Assembly: GCA_016713625.1 (NCBI GenBank)
Contig: JADJOT010000002.1
Span: 434,001 to 498,000, forward strand
Direction: 5' to 3'
DNA: 64,000 nucleotides
Source: Candidatus Accumulibacter affinis
Lineage (GTDB): Bacteria; Pseudomonadota; Gammaproteobacteria; Burkholderiales; Rhodocyclaceae
Below are positions 32,659-41,737 of the stretch, one piece after another (position 1 is the first letter of the stretch; each line of letters begins with the position of its first letter). Both the position numbers and the translations under genes were made by a program. The notes under the pieces are model-generated. The model did not search any database, had not been told where the DNA came from, and worked only from the letters and a program-made list of their open reading frames with translations.

Positions 32659-35460
32659 ATGAAACGCATGCTGTTTAACGCAACACAGGCCGAGGAACTC
32701 CGTGTTGCCATTGTCGATGGTCAGAAGCTCATTGACCTGGACATTGAATCGGCGAACAAGGAACAAAAAAAGAGCAACATCTATAAAGCGGTGATTACCC
32801 GCATCGAGCCCAGCCTCGAGGCGGCTTTTGTCGACTACGGTTCGGAACGACACGGCTTTCTGCCCTTCAAGGAAGTCTCCCGTGCGTTCTTCCAGCCCGG
32901 TGTCGATGCGGGTCGCGCGACCATCAAGGAAGCGCTGCGCGAAGGCCAGGAACTGATCGTTCAGGTTGACAAGGACGAACGCGGCAACAAGGGTGCGGCG
33001 CTGACCACCTTCGTCAGTCTCGCCGGTCGCTACCTGGTGCTGATGCCGAACAATCCGCGCGGTGGCGGCGTCTCGCGCCGCGTCGAGGGCACGGAGCGCA
33101 CCGAGCTGCGCGAGGTGATGGACCAACTGCAGGTGGCCGGTGGCATGAGCCTGATCGCCCGCACCGCGGCAATCGGGCGCAATGCCGAAGAACTGCAATG
33201 GGATCTCAATTATCTCCTGCAATTGTGGAAAGCCATTGAGATGGCGGCCCAGCAGCAGAAGGGCGCATTCCTGATCTATCAGGAGGGCAGCCTGGTGATT
33301 CGCGCCATCCGCGACTACTTTCAACCCGACATCGGCGAAATCCTGATCGATACCGACGAGGTCTACGAGCAGGCGCAGCAGTTCATGGAACATGTGATGC
33401 CCGGGACCGTCAATCGCATCAAACGCTATCGCGACGATGTGCCGCTGTTCTCGCGCTTCCAGATCGAACACCAGATCGAATCCGCCTACTCGCGCCAGGT
33501 CAGCCTCCCTTCGGGTGGTGCGATTGTCATCGACCACACCGAAGCACTGGTGTCGGTTGATGTGAACTCGGGTCGCTCGACACGCGGTGCCGACATCGAG
33601 GAAACGGCGCTTAAGACCAACCTCGAAGCGGCGGAAGAGGTAGCCCGCCAGTTGCGCCTGCGCGATCTCGGCGGTCTGATCATCATCGACTTCATCGACA
33701 TGGAAAATCAGCGCAATCAGCGCGACGTCGAAAACCGCGTCCGCGACGCACTGCGCTTCGACCGTGCCCGCGTGCAGACCGGCAAGATCAGCCGCTTCGG
33801 CCTGCTCGAACTGTCACGCCAGCGCCTGCGCCCGGCACTCGCTGAAACCAGCTATATTCCCTGCCCGCGCTGTTCCGGGACAGGCCACATCCGCAGCACC
33901 GAGTCGGCAGCCCTGCACATCCTGCGCATTCTCGAAGAGGAAGCGATGAAGGACAGTACCGCCGCGGTGCACGCGCAGGTACCGGTCGATGTCGCCACGT
34001 TCCTGCTCAACGAGAAGCGAACCGACGTACAGGCTATTGAACACCGGCACAAGGTGACGATTCTGCTGATTCCGAATATCCACCTCGAAACGCCACAGCA
34101 CACCTTTGTTCGCCTCCGCCAGGACGAAGCGGGCCCGGAGATCCTGCAGAACGCGTCCTACCGGATGGTCGCCTTGCCGGCAGAGGAAGACGGCAAGGAC
34201 GCAACGGCTGCCAGCGAAGCCCGGGCGCCCCGACCGGAAGCGGCAATAAAAGGCGTGACATCGGCGCAGCCGGCACCCAATGTTGCCGACAGAACCGCGG
34301 TTGATGCCGAAATTTCCCCCGCCGCAGGCACGCGCTTCTGGAAGAAGATCGTTTCCTGGTTCCGCCACGCAGAGGAGCCTGCTCTCGCTCCGGAGCGTCC
34401 GCCAGAAGCCCGGGCCAGCACTCCGGCTCGGGAAGCTCCACGCGACAATCGCCGCGGCGCCGTTCGCGGCAATCGCCGCGACGAGGTGCGCGAACATCCC
34501 GAGACACGGATCAATCGCGAACAGACGGACGCGCCGCCGGCACCGGCGCCAGCACGCAGCGAAGTGCAGAAGCCGCGTGAGCCGCGTGAGCCGCGAGAAC
34601 CGCGCGATCCGGGTGTGGCGCGCGAGCCGCGTCGCCAGCGCAGCGAACGCAGGCCACCAACGGCGGCGCCAGTCGCCACAGCGGTGGAGCTGGCAGCGGT
34701 TGCTGGGCCACCCGAACTGGCCGCTCCCGCCCCAGAGCAGACCGCCGAAGAGTCCGCCAGCGCACCCCGTCGGCGTGGTCGGCGTGGCGGGCGCCGCGAG
34801 CGCACAGAGAGAAGCGAGAACCCTACCGGCGAGGCGACCAGCAGCACTGCGGCGAACACCACCGCGAGCCATACCGAGGCGCACACCCCGACGGTTGCGG
34901 CGGTTGCTGCAGACCTGGGCGAGGCGGCTGCGACCCTGGCCGTACTCGGCGAAACCGATGCCGGCGTCGCGGAGAATGCTGCGGCAGTTGGCGGGGCCAT
35001 GCCGACGCTTGCTGTCGCGGCGGCAGCAGAAATTGCCGGCGCAGTTCCTGCAGCCCTTGTCGATGCGCCCGCTGACGTTGCAGCGCCGGTAACCGTAGTG
35101 GCCCCGTTGCTCGACGAAGAAGTGGCGATTGCCCCTCCACCAGTGGCAATGGAAGTCCAGCCCGAGGTCGAGTTACCGGTAGGCAACGAAGTTGCAACAG
35201 GCATCGAGACCGCTGCGGAGATCGACTTGCCTCCTCCGCTGAACGCGGCTGCGCCGGTCGAACCCCTTGCCCAGCCTCTGCCAAGCATCGAGGAAGCGAT
35301 CGCCAGCAGTGGTCTGATCATGGTCGAGACAAGCAAAGACCAGACTCGGACGTTGCCACCGAAAAGTCAGGCGAGTGCAGCCACGCCGCCGCCCCGTCGC
35401 CGACGAGCGGCGGTGGTAATCGCCGACGAACCTCTGGTCATGGTGGAAACGCGCAAGTAA
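32659..35460 (+). CDS. rne: Ribonuclease E
   Basis: Essential endonuclease for mRNA decay and rRNA/tRNA processing. The 933-residue protein starts MKRMLFNATQAEELRVAIVD. An S1 RNA-binding domain lies at about residues 36-125. The catalytic Asp residues are D301 (VSVDVNSGRST) and D344 (LIIIDFIDM), and the Zn-link Cys pair is C402 and C405 (CPRCSGTG), each two residues from its E. coli counterpart. Residues about 515-933 are a disordered, Pro/Ala/Arg-rich tail with EPREPREPREP repeats and RRRGRRGGRRER, the scaffold and RNA-binding region. The ATG at 32659 is chosen over the GTG-like frame start 15 bases upstream. A weak hairpin follows at 35485-35502. Confidence 0.97.
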   Translation: MKRMLFNATQAEELRVAIVDGQKLIDLDIESANKEQKKSNIYKAVITRIEPSLEAAFVDYGSERHGFLPFKEVSRAFFQPGVDAGRATIKEALREGQELIVQVDKDERGNKGAALTTFVSLAGRYLVLMPNNPRGGGVSRRVEGTERTELREVMDQLQVAGGMSLIARTAAIGRNAEELQWDLNYLLQLWKAIEMAAQQQKGAFLIYQEGSLVIRAIRDYFQPDIGEILIDTDEVYEQAQQFMEHVMPGTVNRIKRYRDDVPLFSRFQIEHQIESAYSRQVSLPSGGAIVIDHTEALVSVDVNSGRSTRGADIEETALKTNLEAAEEVARQLRLRDLGGLIIIDFIDMENQRNQRDVENRVRDALRFDRARVQTGKISRFGLLELSRQRLRPALAETSYIPCPRCSGTGHIRSTESAALHILRILEEEAMKDSTAAVHAQVPVDVATFLLNEKRTDVQAIEHRHKVTILLIPNIHLETPQHTFVRLRQDEAGPEILQNASYRMVALPAEEDGKDATAASEARAPRPEAAIKGVTSAQPAPNVADRTAVDAEISPAAGTRFWKKIVSWFRHAEEPALAPERPPEARASTPAREAPRDNRRGAVRGNRRDEVREHPETRINREQTDAPPAPAPARSEVQKPREPREPREPRDPGVAREPRRQRSERRPPTAAPVATAVELAAVAGPPELAAPAPEQTAEESASAPRRRGRRGGRRERTERSENPTGEATSSTAANTTASHTEAHTPTVAAVAADLGEAAATLAVLGETDAGVAENAAAVGGAMPTLAVAAAAEIAGAVPAALVDAPADVAAPVTVVAPLLDEEVAIAPPPVAMEVQPEVELPVGNEVATGIETAAEIDLPPPLNAAAPVEPLAQPLPSIEEAIASSGLIMVETSKDQTRTLPPKSQASAATPPPRRRRAAVVIADEPLVMVETRK

Positions 35461-35484
35461 GCTGCCTGGAGGCCGGGGAGTCGT

Positions 35485-35502
35485 GCACGCGATTTGGCGT
35501 GC
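35485..35502 (+). terminator. Weak hairpin after rne
   Basis: GCACGC and GCGTGC pair around GATTTG, 24 bases after the rne stop. No T-run follows; possible 3' end signal only. Confidence 0.3.
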
Positions 35503-35621
35503 CGCGATGACCCGACCCGCCGCCCAAAAATGGCGCTGTCCACTGGTGACTGCCCCGTAGCGACCGCAGCTGTTCGCCAAACCCGCCCGCCGTTCAATCA
35601 ACCGTCCCGAGCCAACCCCTC

Positions 35622-37388
35622 ATGAAAGACAGACTCTCCGGCCAGCTTGACCTGGCCGCCCTCTTCGACCCCGCTGCTGCCCCCCGGCTGATCGAGTCGC
35701 TTACCCTGCGTGGCGACGATGTCGCTCGCGACGCTGATGTCCTATGCACCGTCGTGGGCTCCCCCTCATTCAAGGACGGACGCATTGCCAGCGTTGGGCA
35801 ACCAGTGGGCTTCGCCTGCGAATTGCTACACGCATGGCGTAGCAGCGGCGTCAACGTCACCGCTCGCCTTGAGGGTGCTTACGCCCTGGCAATTGTTGAC
35901 AGCAAACGCGGCTGTGTTTTTCTGGCTGTTGACCGCTTTGCCATCGAGACAATGTGTTACCGCACCGACGGCAAGACCCTGGCCTTCTCCGATCGCGCTG
36001 ACTGCGTTCAGGGGTGCGACGAAGAACTGGACCCACAGGCGATCTTCGACTACCTGTACTTTCACATGATCCCGGCGCCACGAACCATCTTCCGTCAGGT
36101 GCGCCGGCTACCGGCAGCCCATGCGGTGCTGATTGACCAGCACGGCGCGCGCGAGGCACGCCACTGGCCCCTGCATTTCGACGAGCAACACCGCCAACCC
36201 TTCGCCGCCGCGCGCGCTACCTTCCGCGACCTGATACGCACCGGTGTCGCCACAGAGGTCGCTGGTCACCAGCGCGTCGGCGCCTTTCTGTCCGGCGGCA
36301 CCGATAGCTCGACGGTGGCGGGAATGCTCTGCCAGGTAAGCGGCAAACCGGCGCCCGCGTACTCGATTGGCTTCGACGCCGAGGGCTATGACGAGATGGA
36401 GTATGCTCGCCTGGCCGCCAGACATTTTGGCTGCGAACACCATGAATACTACGTGACGCCGGCGGACCTGCTGGCCAGCATCCCGGCGGTCGCGCAGCAT
36501 CACGATCAGCCCTTCGGCAACTCTTCCGCGCTGCCTGCCTATTACTGCGCCAAGATCGCCCAAGCCGACGGCTGCACCAAGTTGCTGGCCGGCGACGGCG
36601 GCGATGAACTGTTTGGCGGCAACTCCCGCTATGCGATGCAACGCGTTTTTGACTTCTACCAGGCGCTGCCGCAAGGACTCCGGAGACGCATCGAGCCACT
36701 GTGTGAGGACCACAGTCCCTTGCGGCGCGTACCGGGAATCCGGCAAGCGACCGGCTATGTGCGGCATGCACGGGTGCCGATGCCGGATCGCCTGCAGAGC
36801 TTCAACCTGATCATGGGACTCGGTCCGGCCAGCGTCCTGACTGCTGATTTTCTCGCACAGATCGACTTGAGCGAGCCATCAAGACACATGCAGGCGACCT
36901 GGAACGAATGCCAGGCGCCCAGCCTGATCAATCGCATGCTGGCTTACGACTGGCGTTACACGCTCGCCGACAGCGATCTGCCGAAGGTACGCGGCGCTAC
37001 CCGGATGGCTGGCATCGCAGTTGCCTACCCCTTGCTGGCGGACCGTTTGACCGATTTTTCAATGTCCTTGCCACCCGACTGGAAACTTCGCCGCTTCAAG
37101 CTGCGCTGGTTCTTCAAGGAAGCGTTGCGCGGCTTCCTGCCCGACGAGATCCTTGCCAAGAAGAAAAAGGGCTTCGGACTGCCGTTTGGCGTTTGGGCGA
37201 CACGCCACCCTGAGTTGAGGAAACTTGCCGAGGATTCGCTGACCAGTCTTGCGGCACGCGGGATCGTCCGCCCTGACTTCCTCCAGGCGCTGATCACCAG
37301 GCACCTCCCCGAGCACCCAGGCTACTACGGCGAAATGGTCTGGATTCTGACGATGCTTGAGCATTGGCTGCGTCAGCAGGCCAGGTAA
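35622..37388 (+). CDS. Asparagine-synthetase homologue lacking the N-terminal Cys
   Basis: A 588-residue AsnB-type protein. The synthetase domain is complete: PP-loop GAFLSGGTDSSTVAGML, YSIGFDAEGYDEMEYARLAA, and AGDGGDELFGGNSRYA. However the N-terminus begins MKDRLSGQLD, without the Met-Cys-Gly needed for glutamine hydrolysis, although the rest of the Ntn fold (LEGAYALAIVDSKRGCVFLA, VDRFAIETMCY) is present. It should therefore use ammonia, or catalyse another ATP-dependent amidation, as relatives in polysaccharide and lasso-peptide clusters do. It lies 162 bases after rne and 245 bases before the arabinose-type operon, same strand. A normal glutamine-dependent paralogue is at 51411-53357. Confidence 0.88.
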   Translation: MKDRLSGQLDLAALFDPAAAPRLIESLTLRGDDVARDADVLCTVVGSPSFKDGRIASVGQPVGFACELLHAWRSSGVNVTARLEGAYALAIVDSKRGCVFLAVDRFAIETMCYRTDGKTLAFSDRADCVQGCDEELDPQAIFDYLYFHMIPAPRTIFRQVRRLPAAHAVLIDQHGAREARHWPLHFDEQHRQPFAAARATFRDLIRTGVATEVAGHQRVGAFLSGGTDSSTVAGMLCQVSGKPAPAYSIGFDAEGYDEMEYARLAARHFGCEHHEYYVTPADLLASIPAVAQHHDQPFGNSSALPAYYCAKIAQADGCTKLLAGDGGDELFGGNSRYAMQRVFDFYQALPQGLRRRIEPLCEDHSPLRRVPGIRQATGYVRHARVPMPDRLQSFNLIMGLGPASVLTADFLAQIDLSEPSRHMQATWNECQAPSLINRMLAYDWRYTLADSDLPKVRGATRMAGIAVAYPLLADRLTDFSMSLPPDWKLRRFKLRWFFKEALRGFLPDEILAKKKKGFGLPFGVWATRHPELRKLAEDSLTSLAARGIVRPDFLQALITRHLPEHPGYYGEMVWILTMLEHWLRQQAR

Positions 37389-37632
37389 TCAGTTACCCCC
37401 TGCGGCACGGGTGATTGCCACGTCGTCTCTGAGGAAAACAGGATTAGCCATCCGTGAAATTCCCCACGCAACAATCAGATACAATCAGTCAGAATCTCGC
37501 CTCGATAGCAATCCGATCAGTGTCCAGGTCGGCATGTACGGGCAGAAGACAATGCAGAAACACGAGACGGGACGGTGGCTCCAACTGAGTGCCGGAGTAT
37601 TACTGAGCAAAGGCGACAGGGGATGCCGACGC

Positions 37633-39030
37633 ATGGACGGTCCGCAAGAGATCACGGATGCAAGGAGCGGCGTTGACCTGCGGCTTGCCACCACCCGTCC
37701 TCGCTCTGACCTGCTCGCCGGGGCGATTATCTTCGCTGTCTGGTTGGTGACACGGGCGGCGCTGGCCTGCGTGTATTCGCCGGAGACTGCTCCAGATAGC
37801 GGCACCTATCTGGAACTCGCGCGGCAAATCGGTCAGCTCGATTTTTCCGACTATATCGGTCAGCGCACGCCCGGCTACCCCTTGCTGCTGATGGCTGTGG
37901 GCAGCCGTTTCACGATGATCTGGTTTTTGCAGGCATGCCTGTCCATGGCCGCGTCCCTGTTGTTGTTTTGCACGGTCCGCGGCAATGGGGGCGCATGGGG
38001 ACTGGCAATTGGCATCGCGCTAGCCTACCTGCTGCTGTTCAACACACTTTTCTACGAGGCGGCGGTGATCACCGAGACGTTAAGCGCCTTCCTGTTGGTC
38101 CTGACCAGCTACCTTTTCCTGCGGGCTGTTCAGCGGGGGGTGACGCTTCGATCTTCGGTCGGGATCGGCCTGGTGGTCGCGGCTCTCGTTCTCACCCGCC
38201 CCCAGTATATCTTCATGGTTCCTCTTCTTGGTCTGATGCTGTGTTGTGCGCGTGGACGCCAGCGCATCACCCAGGCCGTGATCTTCTTGGTCGTAGCCAG
38301 CCTGCCGATTGGCGGCTGGATGGCCTTCAACAAGCAGCATATCGGACATTTTTCGCTGACCAGCCTGCTGGGCTACAACCTTAGTAACCACACCGGCGCA
38401 TTCATGGAGAAAGCGGCCGATGAGCATGCCCTGTTCCGCGATATCTACCTTAAATATCGGGACCGCAAGATGCAGCAGTCGGGTTCGCATCCAATGACGA
38501 TCTTTTCGGCCAAGCAGGAACTCCGACAAGCTAGTGGCCTGGGTGAAGTGGAGTTGTCTGCACGCTTTCAGCGAATCTCCGTCGAATTGATCGCCAGATA
38601 TCCCGAGTTGTACCTTTGGAGCGTTGCCAAGGCTTGGGCGAGTTTCTGGGCGGTGCCCCGTTCCGAGCAGCAAGAAGTTCTGAACTCGCCGGCGGTGAAA
38701 CGCTGGCTGGACGGCATCGGGAAAGTCGAGCATGTGCTGCTTCGGCTGCTGAATGTGGTTTTTCTGCTCTCTTCTCTACTCATGCTTTTCTGCGCTCTTC
38801 GGCTGCGGCGGTCGGGGCTTGGAGAATTCGTCGCGCCCGCCTTCATGGCAACGGTGGTCCTGGCGACGTCCGTTGTGCAGGCTCTGGCGGAGTATGGCGA
38901 GAATCCTCGCTACTTCATACCGAGTCAACCGTTGGTGATCGCCGGCACGGCGTTGGCCCTCCTGGCCTTCGTTCATCTATTCCGGGGGCCGGGAGACGTT
39001 CGGCGCTCGGTTGGGGGAGATTCGGTTTGA
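37633..39030 (+). CDS. GT-C-like polyprenyl-phosphate-sugar glycosyltransferase
   Basis: A 465-residue polytopic membrane protein with about ten to twelve hydrophobic helices (for example LLAGAIIFAVWLVTRAALAC, GLAIGIALAYLLLFNTLF). The first periplasmic-type loop has YSPETAPDSGTYLELARQI and RTPGYPLLLM, which resembles the acidic loop of GT39/GT-C enzymes (ArnT, TfpW, PMT). These use polyprenyl-phosphate sugars as donors on the periplasmic face. The start is uncertain: I use the ATG at 37633 with AGGGG upstream; ATGs at 37534 and 37552 are in frame. It ends in a TGATG overlap with the DprE1-like gene, the first of five overlapped or abutting genes. Specificity is inferred. Confidence 0.8.
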   Translation: MDGPQEITDARSGVDLRLATTRPRSDLLAGAIIFAVWLVTRAALACVYSPETAPDSGTYLELARQIGQLDFSDYIGQRTPGYPLLLMAVGSRFTMIWFLQACLSMAASLLLFCTVRGNGGAWGLAIGIALAYLLLFNTLFYEAAVITETLSAFLLVLTSYLFLRAVQRGVTLRSSVGIGLVVAALVLTRPQYIFMVPLLGLMLCCARGRQRITQAVIFLVVASLPIGGWMAFNKQHIGHFSLTSLLGYNLSNHTGAFMEKAADEHALFRDIYLKYRDRKMQQSGSHPMTIFSAKQELRQASGLGEVELSARFQRISVELIARYPELYLWSVAKAWASFWAVPRSEQQEVLNSPAVKRWLDGIGKVEHVLLRLLNVVFLLSSLLMLFCALRLRRSGLGEFVAPAFMATVVLATSVVQALAEYGENPRYFIPSQPLVIAGTALALLAFVHLFRGPGDVRRSVGGDSV

Positions 39031-40382
39031 TGGTAAAGATTGCGCCCTTGGCATCGTGGAACAATTATCCCAAACAGATCTGTACTCTGCATCGACCGGA
39101 GCGTTATCGGCAGTTCTCGCCTGACGTAGAGTCGGCCATTGCCCGAGGGCTGGGACGGAGTTATGGCGATGCCGCGCTCAATGAAGGCGGACAGGTTTTT
39201 CTGAGCGAAAGGCTCAACCGCATTCTGGTCTTCGACCCCGTGCGCGGGGTGCTGCGCGCCGAGGCCGGAGTCAGCCTGGATGAAATCCTTCGCCTGATTG
39301 TGCCTCGCGGATGGTTTCTTCCAGTCAGTCCAGGAACCCGCTTCGTTTCGCTGGGGGGCGCGGTGGCGTCCGACGTTCATGGCAAAAATCACCATTGTGA
39401 TGGCTCGTTTGGTGCCTACGTCAGTGCAATTCAGCTGGCGCTACCTGGGGCTGGCTGGGTCGATTGTTCACCAACGGCGAATCCGGAGATTTTCTGGGCA
39501 ACCGTGGGTGGCATGGGACTGACTGGATTTATCGGCGAAGTGGAATTGCAGCTACGCCCGATCGCTAGCGCCTATGTGCGCGCTCAGCATCATGCAGCGA
39601 GCAATCTGGACGGGTTGTTTGATCTCTTTGCGGACCCGGATCGTGACGCCCCGTACACCGTCGCCTGGATCGATTGTCTGTCCTCGGGCAATAAACTAGG
39701 GCGCGGCGTGCTGATGACGGGGCACCACGCCGCCCTTCAGGAACTGCCGATCGGAGTCCGTTCCAGACCCTACGACTTGCCGGCGGTCAAAGCCCTGTCC
39801 GTACCGGTTAATCTCCCTGGCTGGGCGCTCAACCCACTGAGCGTCAGCCTGTTCAACGAGGCATACTTTGCTGCTCAAGCGCGAAAGCGGGCCCCTTTTA
39901 TCGCCGATCTTCGTTCGTTCTTCTATCCGCTGGACAATATCCACCATTGGAACCGGATATATGGCGCGGGGGGATTCGTCCAGTATCAATTTGTCATCCC
40001 GGAACCTGGTGCCTCGGCTGCCCTCCGCGAGCTCTTGAAGCGCATCGCCAGCAGTCGCCATGCATCGTTCCTGGCAGTACTCAAGCGCATGGGGCCAGCA
40101 GGAAGCGGGATGCTCTCCTTTCCCATGCTCGGTTACACGCTCGCGCTGGACCTTAGTTTGCGGGATCCCGATCTATTCAAGTTGCTGGATGAGCTCGACG
40201 AACTGGTCATTGAACATGGGGGCCGCGTCTATCTGGCGAAGGATGCCCGCTTGAGCGCGGCGTCGTTCCGGAAAATGTATCCGCGCTACGGGGAATGGCT
40301 GGCCGTCAAGAACAGGCTTGACCCCGATCATCAGGTGACCTCCAGCATGGCGCGGCGCCTGCAGCTTGGGAGCGCGGCATGA
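39030..40382 (+). CDS. DprE1-like FAD oxidase (decaprenyl-phosphoribose 2'-epimerase subunit type)
   Basis: A 450-residue flavoprotein. The PF01565-type FAD domain shows GLGRSYGDAALNEGGQ (residues 41-55), EAGVSLDEILRLIVPRGWFL and VSPGTRFVSLGGAVASDVHG followed by KNHHCDG; HGKNHH is a hallmark of DprE1. The C-terminal part ends YLAKDARLSAASFRKMYPRY then GEWLAVKNRLDP, close to the DprE1 C-terminus as I remember it. In mycobacteria DprE1 oxidises decaprenylphosphoryl-ribose to the 2-keto form. Here the residue corresponding to the benzothiazinone-target Cys seems to be Ala (GYTLALDLSLRD). The ATG overlaps the GT-C stop (TGATG) and the end overlaps the DprE2-like gene by four bases. Confidence 0.88.
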   Translation: MVKIAPLASWNNYPKQICTLHRPERYRQFSPDVESAIARGLGRSYGDAALNEGGQVFLSERLNRILVFDPVRGVLRAEAGVSLDEILRLIVPRGWFLPVSPGTRFVSLGGAVASDVHGKNHHCDGSFGAYVSAIQLALPGAGWVDCSPTANPEIFWATVGGMGLTGFIGEVELQLRPIASAYVRAQHHAASNLDGLFDLFADPDRDAPYTVAWIDCLSSGNKLGRGVLMTGHHAALQELPIGVRSRPYDLPAVKALSVPVNLPGWALNPLSVSLFNEAYFAAQARKRAPFIADLRSFFYPLDNIHHWNRIYGAGGFVQYQFVIPEPGASAALRELLKRIASSRHASFLAVLKRMGPAGSGMLSFPMLGYTLALDLSLRDPDLFKLLDELDELVIEHGGRVYLAKDARLSAASFRKMYPRYGEWLAVKNRLDPDHQVTSSMARRLQLGSAA

Positions 40383-41116
40383 GCGGGTGGGTCTTGCTTC
40401 TCGGGGCAAGCTCTTCAATTGCGCGCGCTACGGCAAACGCCTTTGCGGCAAGAGGTTACAAGCTGTGTCTGGCGGGGCGTGATGTGGACGAACTGGAGCG
40501 CGACGCGACCGACTTGCGCATTCGTTTTGACATAGAAACCTGCCACAGGGAGTTCGATGCCGACCGGATGGAAACGCACCAACCGTTCTTTAGCGAAGTG
40601 CAACTCCTCCCTGGCGGGATCGAGGGCGTGGTGCTTGCCGTCGGCTACTTGGGCGACTCACGGTCATCACGCAACAATCCCCACCTGCAGCGTGTGCTGC
40701 TCACCAATTTTGTAGGTCCCGCGGCCATTCTGGCTTTGTGCGCGGATTACCTGGAGGCGAGGCGAGGGGGATTCATCGTCGGAATTTCCTCCGTCGCGGG
40801 TGACCGGGGGCGACAAAGCAATTATGTCTATGGGGCAGCCAAAGGCGGCTTGAGCATTTATCTCCAAGGCCTGCGTAATCGCCTGTTCCCCTCTGACGTC
40901 GCCGTGTTGGACGTGAAGCCGGGTTTTGTTGACACCGCGATGACCTATGGACTGCCCGGATTATTCCTGGTCGCCAGCCCTGCTTATGTCGGGGAGCGCA
41001 TTGTCCGCGCTGTCCTGTCGCGGCGGGACGTCATCTATACGCCCTGGTTCTGGCGCTACATCATGTTGATCATCCGAAACGTGCCCGAGAAGGTTTTCAA
41101 GCGACTGAGGCTTTGA
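40379..41116 (+). CDS. DprE2-like SDR reductase
   Basis: A 245-residue SDR protein starting MSGWVLLLGASSSIARATAN (glycine-rich cofactor motif GASSSIA). The catalytic Ser lies in GISSVAGDRGRQSNY and Y-x-x-x-K in YVYGAAKGGL. The C-terminus, WFWRYIMLIIRNVPEKVFKR, closely resembles the end of mycobacterial DprE2 as I remember it. DprE2 reduces the 2-keto intermediate to polyprenyl-phospho-arabinose with NADH. Start overlaps the DprE1-like stop by four bases (ATGA), so the pair is coupled. Confidence 0.86.
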   Translation: MSGWVLLLGASSSIARATANAFAARGYKLCLAGRDVDELERDATDLRIRFDIETCHREFDADRMETHQPFFSEVQLLPGGIEGVVLAVGYLGDSRSSRNNPHLQRVLLTNFVGPAAILALCADYLEARRGGFIVGISSVAGDRGRQSNYVYGAAKGGLSIYLQGLRNRLFPSDVAVLDVKPGFVDTAMTYGLPGLFLVASPAYVGERIVRAVLSRRDVIYTPWFWRYIMLIIRNVPEKVFKRLRL

Positions 41117-41737
41117 ATGAATAGTGCAAGGATCACCGTTGCCGCCTTTGACTTCGATGGTACGCTTACCCATCGGGACAGCCTCCTGCCATTTCTCCTT
41201 TACGCGCATGGCCCGGCCAATTTCGCCATCAAGATGACGCAGGCTTCCCCGGTCCTCCTCGGCTACGCGGTCCGCCTGATTCGCAATGACCGGGCCAAGG
41301 AGCGTTTGTTGCGGGGGTTTCTTGACGGACACCCGCTGGCGGAAATCGAGGCGATTGGCGCCCGGTTCGCCAGAGATCGCTTGCCCGCCATGCTTCTCGA
41401 CGATGCCTACGCTCGTTTTCTCTGGCACAAGACGCAAGGACATTGCTGCGTTCTGGTGAGCGCCTCCCTGGTTCACTACCTCGAACCGTGGGCGAAGTCG
41501 GTTGGCTTCGACCATGTCATCGGCTCACAATTGGCGAGTGATGAGCATGGGTTTGTGTCTGGCCGATTGGACGGGGGGAATTGCTACGGGGAACAAAAGG
41601 CGAATCGGCTGCGCGCGTGGCTGGGCGCCAGGGAGGCCATCATTTATGCCTATGGGGACAGCCGGGGTGACCGTGAAATGCTGCAGATGGCGGATTATCC
41701 GTATTACCGCAGCATGCCGAGAGAGGTGAAAAATTGA
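41117..41737 (+). CDS. HAD-IB (SerB-like) phosphatase
   Basis: A 206-residue cytoplasmic HAD phosphatase. Motif I is VAAFDFDGTLTHRDSLLPF near residue 10, then VLVSASLVHYLEPWA (motif II), and YGDSRGDREMLQMADYP (motif III). These are the SerB-like HAD-IB features. In the arabinose-donor pathway a phosphatase must remove the 5-phosphate from polyprenyl-phosphoribose-5-phosphate; in mycobacteria that is a PAP2-type protein. A HAD phosphatase here could do it, but that is inference from position. It starts at the base after the DprE2-like stop and overlaps the UbiA gene by four bases. Confidence 0.85.
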   Translation: MNSARITVAAFDFDGTLTHRDSLLPFLLYAHGPANFAIKMTQASPVLLGYAVRLIRNDRAKERLLRGFLDGHPLAEIEAIGARFARDRLPAMLLDDAYARFLWHKTQGHCCVLVSASLVHYLEPWAKSVGFDHVIGSQLASDEHGFVSGRLDGGNCYGEQKANRLRAWLGAREAIIYAYGDSRGDREMLQMADYPYYRSMPREVKN

